This document shows positions 58,800 through 64,000 of a stretch of 64,000 bases of DNA, one piece after another. Numbering within the stretch: the first letter of the stretch is position 1; each line of letters starts with the position of its first letter. Below the pieces are notes generated by a model that had not been told where the DNA came from, did not search any database, and was given only the letters and a program-made list of their open reading frames with translations. Both the position numbers and the translations under genes were made by a program. The stretch is from Bretschneidera sinensis. Its lineage: Eukaryota > Streptophyta > Magnoliopsida > Brassicales > Akaniaceae. The stretch spans positions 17,921,001 through 17,985,000 of the forward strand of contig CM043698.1 in NCBI GenBank assembly GCA_023935145.1. Direction: 5' to 3'.

Positions 58800-59137
58800 T
58801 TGCTAAGAGGAGCCCATAAAATTTGATCCATTGAGGGCTCTAATGGCTGAAAGAGCTACTCTTAAGAACTTCGAAACGAATGAATCCAAAAATGTATGAT
58901 CTTTCTATACGAATCTTTCTAGAAATATATGCTATTGTCTTACACTGAATTTCCAAAGAGCTTCATATAAGAATGTTGTAAACACTTGGATTTAAGTGAT
59001 CAATGAAAACAGATGTAAGTCTCGCATCAGATGAAGAAGGACTCCTAATTGGGGAAGATCATTATCTTAGTATATAAATACCACTTGCCAGGTCACAATG
59101 CCTTCGTAGCTACCTGGTCACTAGCTTCTTGGTCCTC

Positions 59138-59558
59138 ATGATTCTTTTTTGCTGTTCGTTTCACCTCTCAGTGTCCAAAAAAGGAAACTGTTTAACTAAA
59201 CCACACGACCATGTTACTATCCATCGAAAAATTCATGTCAGTGAATCATTCTACTCTCCTTTCCTATCGGTAACAGTAATACTATTCCTGACTCTTCTTA
59301 CTCAATTCCTCTGTTTGATAGAAACCTAGTGGTGAAAAGCGAGCATAACAACTTCCAATCAATTCTGGATGCTACCCTTGCCTGAGACAAAGCTTGGGTT
59401 GAGTTATGGTAAACAAGGTCATCTATTATTTTAAACAGGTTGTGGACATTACATCGTAGGTATGCCATTATCTGGAAGAACTACCACTGTTGATAGCACT
59501 ACAAATGGACACTGGCAGCTCCTTGATTTGGAAGCAGTTTGAACCTTGTGTTGATTGC
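59138..59558 (+). pseudogene. Nepenthesin-like aspartic protease pseudogene, copy B, 5' part
   Basis: Counterpart of 29221-29641. The frame after the leader stays open longer than in copy A (to about 59329) but does not reach the active-site block (QMDTGSSLIW), which lies in another frame. It is interrupted by Copia-3 right after CVDC, at the same base as in copy A. Confidence 0.7.
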
Positions 59559-60109
59559 TGTTGTGGTGACTCACAATTACTGGACTAAGGCAATGCCTTG
59601 AATCAGGAGGTGGTTATGACAGTTGGAGGCCAAAACTATCATAGCTAACTCGGTTATAACTGTCAGTGGCCTTGACAGTTGGTAAAAGGAAAAGAAAGCT
59701 TTTAATTGGTGAGCCGATCAACTTGGAAGGATCATTGGCTATATATATAATGATGTAAGTGAGTTGAGAGGGTTCAAAAAAAATCAATTGGGTTTGTAAT
59801 GAGAGGTTGAGAGGTTTTGGGAAACACATTGAGGGAGTTGGGAAACTTATTTCGGGTTTGAGAAAGAGAGTTTGAAACAGAGTTCATCCCTGTGTTTGAA
59901 GCCTTGTAACCTTTGTTGATTGTCTTAGTGAATTCTTTTTATTCCCTCCCCGTGGATGTAGGTCACATTGACTGAACCACGTAAAGATTTGGTGTTCTTG
60001 GTTACTTTTTTTTTTTCTTGACTGTTGATTTGTGTTCACGTGGTTAGAATCTGGCTCTGTCTTATTCTGTGTTCGTACTCAGTGGTTTTTTTTGTAGATT
60101 TTCATAACA
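59559..60109 (+). repeat. 5' LTR of Copia-3
   Basis: 551 bp, colinear with the Copia-2 LTRs, TGTTGTGG ... CATAACA. Confidence 0.92.
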
Positions 60110-60140
60110 AGTGGCACCGTCTGTGGAAAATCAGACCACG

Positions 60141-63100
60141 ATGATGGGATTTGCCAAGTTCGACATTGAAAAATTCACCGGAAAGAACGACTTTGGCTTG
60201 TGGAGAGTCAAGATAAGAGTTGTGTTAGTACAACAGGGCGTTGTGGAAGCACTGCAAGGACCAGCGGCCTTACCTGCTAAGATGCCCGAGAAAGAGAAGA
60301 ACATTATCTTGGATAAAGCTCATAGTGCAATAATTATAAGTCTAGGTGATAAAGCTTTGAGGGAAATGACAAGGGAGACAACGGCGCAGGCACAATGGGC
60401 TAAACTTGAATTGCTCTATATGACGAAATCCCTGGCCAACAGACTCTTCTTGAAGCAATGTCTGTGCTCCTTCAAGATGCATGAAGAAAAATCAATCTCA
60501 GAGCAGATTGATGAGTTTAATAAGATCATAGATGATCTTGAAAACATTGATGTCAAGACCTGATTAGAGCCAAAGAGCTTCAGAAGAAACATAATATAAA
60601 TGAGGAGAACAGTGGAGATGGTCTTACTGTTAGAGGAAGATCAGACAGAAAAGACTCCAGGAATAATCAGAACAGATCAAGATCGAGACAAGGAAAGAAA
60701 AGTGGAAATCAGTCATCAAATGGACCTTTCAAGTGTTACCATTGCGACAAGGAAGCCCATTTCAAGAAGAACTGTCCTGACAGGAGAAAAAGGCATCAAA
60801 AAAAGCCAAAAGATTCAGGAGAAGCGAGTGTAGTCTCTGATGGTTATGATTCGGCTGAAGCTTTGATAATTAGTGAGTCAGAATCAAGCAAGGAGTGGAT
60901 TCTTGACTCAGGCTGCTCCTTCCATATATATCCTCATAAAGATTGGTTCGAGACACTCCAACTGGTCAATGGTGGATCTATACTGCTTGGAGACAACAAA
61001 GCGTGCAGGGTGGTTGGCAGTGGGACAATCAGGATAAGGATGTCTGATGGAGCTGAACGAATACTGCAACATGTCAGGTACATTCCAGAACTCAAAAGGA
61101 ATCTGATTTCTTTAGGCATGTTGGAATCAAGTGGCTATACCTTTAAAGTTGAAAATAGTTGTATTAAAGTAGCTAAAGGCTCTTTAATTGCCATGAAAGG
61201 AGTTAGAAATAATGGTCTGTATTCACTAATCGGAAGAACTGTGATTGGTAACTCCTCTAGTGTAGTTCAGCCTGAAACTGACAAAACTAGATTATGGCAC
61301 ATGAGGTTGGGGCACGTAAGTGAAAGGGGCCTACAAAAATTGTCTAAACAGAACCTGTTAGGTGGTGACCAAGTTGGTAAACTAGAGTTTTGTGAACAAT
61401 GTATGTTGAGGAAGTCAACTAGAGTGAAGTTCTTTATTGGAACTCACACAACAAAGAAACCATTAGATTATGTACATAGTGATCTATGGGGTCCCACTAG
61501 AACTCAAACACATGGAGGTGGGAGGTATTTTTTGTCTGTCATAGATGACTAAACTAGAAGAGTGTGGGTTTTCATTCTAAAAACAAAAGATGAAGCCTTT
61601 GAACGGTCCAAGGACTGGTTAACTCTCACTGAAAACAAAATGGAAACAAAACTGAAGCATTTGAGAACTAACAATGGCCTGGAATATTTTTCAGAGCAGT
61701 TTAAAGAGTTTTGCAGGAAATATGGCATTACAAGGCACAAAACAGTTCGAAATACCCCTCAGCAGAATGGATTAGCTGAGATGATGAATAGAACTCTCTT
61801 AGAGAGAGTGAGATGCATGCTGCTAAATGCTGGATTACCCAAAAGCTTTTGGGGTGAAGCTATGTCAACAGCCTGTTATCTTATTAACAGGTGCCCATCA
61901 ACAGCTATTGGAATGAAGACTCCTTTGGAAATGTGGTATGGGAAACCAGGTAACTACAACAACCTCAGAGTTTTTGGATGTTTGGCATATGCTCATATCA
62001 GACAAAATAAACTAGAGGCAAGAGCTTTGAGGTGTATTTTCATTGGCTACCCATGTGGAACCAAGGGTTATAAATTGTGGTGTATGGAGCCTGGCCAACA
62101 GAAATGTATCATTAGTAGAGACGTGGTTTTTGATGAGTCTAAAATGGCAAACCTACAAAGCCATGTTACTAAGAACAGTGTTACAAAGGAGGGTGTTCCA
62201 ATTGAGGTGGAGCTGCAACAACAAGAAACAGTGGCTGACCAAAGGACTGGAGTGCATGTTCAAGGTAGAGATGTAGAAGACCAGCAAGAAACAGAACCAG
62301 AAACCAGATTGGATGACTACAATCTAGTGAGAGATAGACAAAGAAGAACCATTAGACCACCAGAGAGGTATGGCCATGCAGACTTGATCTCCTACGCATT
62401 GAGTGTTGCAGAAGAGATTGAAGAGGCTGAACCAAACAACTACAAGGAAGCTCTGAAGAGTAAGGAGAGACACAAGTGGGCTGATGCAATGGATGAGGAA
62501 ATAGCTTCTCTGATGAAAACAAAACCTAGGAGCTCTTGGACAGACCAAAGAACCAACGAATAGTAGGCTGTAAGTGGATATTCAAGAAGAATGAGGGAAT
62601 ACCAGGAGTGGAAAAGGCCAGGTATAAAGCCAGGCTAGTTGCAAAGAGATTCACACAGGTTTAAGGGATTGATTTCAATGAAATTTTTTCACCTATGGTA
62701 AAACATTGCTCAATCAAGTTGATTTTAGTATTAGTGGCTCAATATGACTTGGAACTGGAGCAGTTAGATGTTAAAACTGTTTTCTTACATGGAGAGTTGG
62801 AAGAAACCATCTATATGGATCAGCCAGATGGGTACTGCACTTCTGAAACCAGGGACAAAGTCTGTTTGCTAAGGAAATCATTGTATGGACTTAAACAAAG
62901 TCCAAGACAATGGTGTAAAAGATTTGATGAGTTTATGTTGAGGATTGGTTTTGTTAGAAGCAGCTACGATAGTTGTGCATACATGAAGAAGCAAGATGGT
63001 GACATAAGTACTTACCTGCTCCTGTATGTAGATGATATGCTAGTAGCTAGCAGAAGCAAGGAGGAAGTCTAGAAGATTAAAGGTATGCTCAACTCAGAAT

Positions 63101-63932
63101 TTGACATGAAGGACTTGGGGCCTGCCACGAAGATCTTAGGGATGGAGATCACAAGAGACAGAAAGAAAAGCAGCTTGTTCTTGTCTCAGAAGTCATATAT
63201 TCAGAAAGTATTAGTAAGGTTCAATATGTATGAGGCCAAGCAGGTTACAACACCAATTGGTCAACACTTTAGATTGTCAAACTCTCAAGCACCTGAGAGT
63301 GAAGATGAGAAACGATACATGGAGAGTGTCCCTTATGCCAGTGGGGTTGGTAGCATTATGTATGAGATGGTTTGCAGCAGGCCAAACTTGGCTTATGCTG
63401 TCAGCATTATAAGCAGGTTTATGGAAAATCCTGGACAAGCTCACTGGGAAGCTTTGAAGTGGACCTTTAGATACTTAAAGGGTACTACTGAGTTGGGACT
63501 GTTGTTTAAAAAGCAAGAGAATGAAAGGGATAAGGTGGTTGGCTATGTGGACTTTCATTATGCAAGGAGCATTGACACTAGGAAGTCACTGACTATATTC
63601 ATTTTTACAGTCTTTGGTACTGCAGTCAGCTGGAAGTCCAATATGCAATCTGTTGTAGCTCTTTCAACAACAGAGGTTGAATACAGCCGAAGGTTGTAAC
63701 ATTGTTTTGTGACAACCAAAGCACAATTCACTTGACCAGGAACCAGGTCTTTCATGAGAGGTCTAAGCATATAGACGTGAAGCTTCATTTTGTGAGGGAT
63801 GTTGTTGCTAAGGGTTCGATAACAGTGGAAAAGATACCCACTGAAGAGAATCCAGCTGACATGCTTACAAAGGCATTACCTGCAGCTAAGTTCAGACACT
63901 GTCTGGACTTAGTGAACTCAACTAAGGAGTAA
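60141..63932 (+). pseudogene. Copia-3 gag-pol polyprotein remnant
   Basis: Same domain order as Copia-2. Gag lacks about 118 bp (between 60557 and 60559) present in Copia-2 at 30640-30758, which shifts the frame. The zinc knuckle is CYHCDKEAHFKKNC, with the His kept. Protease and integrase follow (60863-62563) with a stop at about 61550 inside the integrase core. A frame shift near 62560 leads to RT (62695-63699, YVDD kept) with a stop at about 63070. RNase H (63702-63932) is in a third frame. Most lesions differ from those of Copia-2, so much of the decay followed the duplication. Confidence 0.92.
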
Positions 63933-64000
63933 AAGCCCTTCGGGGCTGAGAGGAGGGAATGATCATCATGGAGGTTTTGTAATTGGGAGTCAAGGTGGAG

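Larger units (their letters stand above)
55356..59137. other. 5' flank of GLR-3
   Basis: Duplicate of 20739-29220 without Copia-1. It contains TAGAGGTGGCAA at 56077-56088, a copy-B-only segment of about 400 bp (56190-56596), the Copia-1 empty site GCTTC (58646-58650) and the unrecognised - strand fragment (58799-58608). No complete gene. Confidence 0.6.
46970..64000. repeat. Segmental duplication, copy B
   Basis: Colinear with copy A from 11951: GLR-1 stub, spacer, GLR-3, flank, aspartic-protease pseudogene and a copia element at the same base. It lacks Copia-1. It continues past the right edge. Confidence 0.9.
59559..64000 (+). mobile_element. Copia-3: Ty1/copia element at the same site as Copia-2, 3' end off window
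   Basis: 5' LTR 59559-60109, primer-site region from 60110, and full gag-pol; the window ends in the purine tract (about 63989-64000), so the 3' LTR lies just outside. The left junction (ATTGC|TGTTG) is identical to that of Copia-2, and flanking DNA matches, so the two are duplicates of one insertion. Confidence 0.93.

Noticed and set aside
1..64000. CRISPR array, bacterial-type operon, tRNA or rRNA genes
   Set aside because: Nothing of this kind was recognised on either strand; the repeats present are LTRs, MITEs, micro- and minisatellites and segmental copies.

Overview
This is eudicot plant nuclear DNA, probably from a woody species (inferred). The evidence is intron-rich genes with GT/AG borders, AT-rich spacers, plant-only families (cluster II diacylglycerol kinase, GLR2-clade glutamate receptor-like channels, EXL-type GDSL lipase, nepenthesin-like aspartic protease) and Ty1/copia elements with tRNA-Met-type primer sites.

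Layout. (1) 1-6302, + strand: the 3' three quarters of a diacylglycerol kinase gene. Its first visible intron holds a degenerate non-autonomous LTR element (370-2161) carrying a broken copy of a polypyrimidine-tract-binding-protein RRM. (2) 7479-12055, - strand: GLR-1, five exons, broken by two single-base insertions; its introns hold a 79-bp CACTA-type MITE and a 386-bp Tourist-like MITE. (3) 16996-20681, - strand: GLR-2, five exons, a fully open 902-residue frame and the only complete intact gene in the window. (4) 23568-28728: Copia-1 (- strand). (5) 29221-34910: an aspartic-protease pseudogene split by Copia-2 (+ strand, 29642-34758). (6) about 35810-38735: a collapsed third copy of the GLR-2 unit with only exon 5 and the 5' flank. 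(7) 38736-42212: truncated Copia-4 (- strand), then a GC-rich patch with a gypsy-type transposon ORF remnant and a 35-bp minisatellite. (8) 43598-44880: GDSL lipase pseudogene. (9) 46970-64000: a second copy of the 11951-29641 segment, holding a GLR-1 exon 1 stub, the GLR-1/GLR-2 spacer, GLR-3 (duplicate of GLR-2, broken by a 10-bp deletion), the same flank, the same aspartic-protease pseudogene, and Copia-3 at the same insertion site as Copia-2. The window ends at the Copia-3 polypurine tract.

The main story is a tandem GLR2 cluster that grew by segmental duplication and then decayed: one intact receptor, two full-length broken ones, and two stubs. The transposons give an order of events. 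Copia-2 and Copia-3 share a target site, so that insertion preceded the duplication. Copia-1 sits only in the first copy, and the second copy keeps the empty site, so it came later. I found no tRNA, rRNA, CRISPR array or clearly new biochemical system. The most notable items are the gene-capturing LTR element, the datable duplication, and the collapsed GLR copy with filler DNA at its junction.
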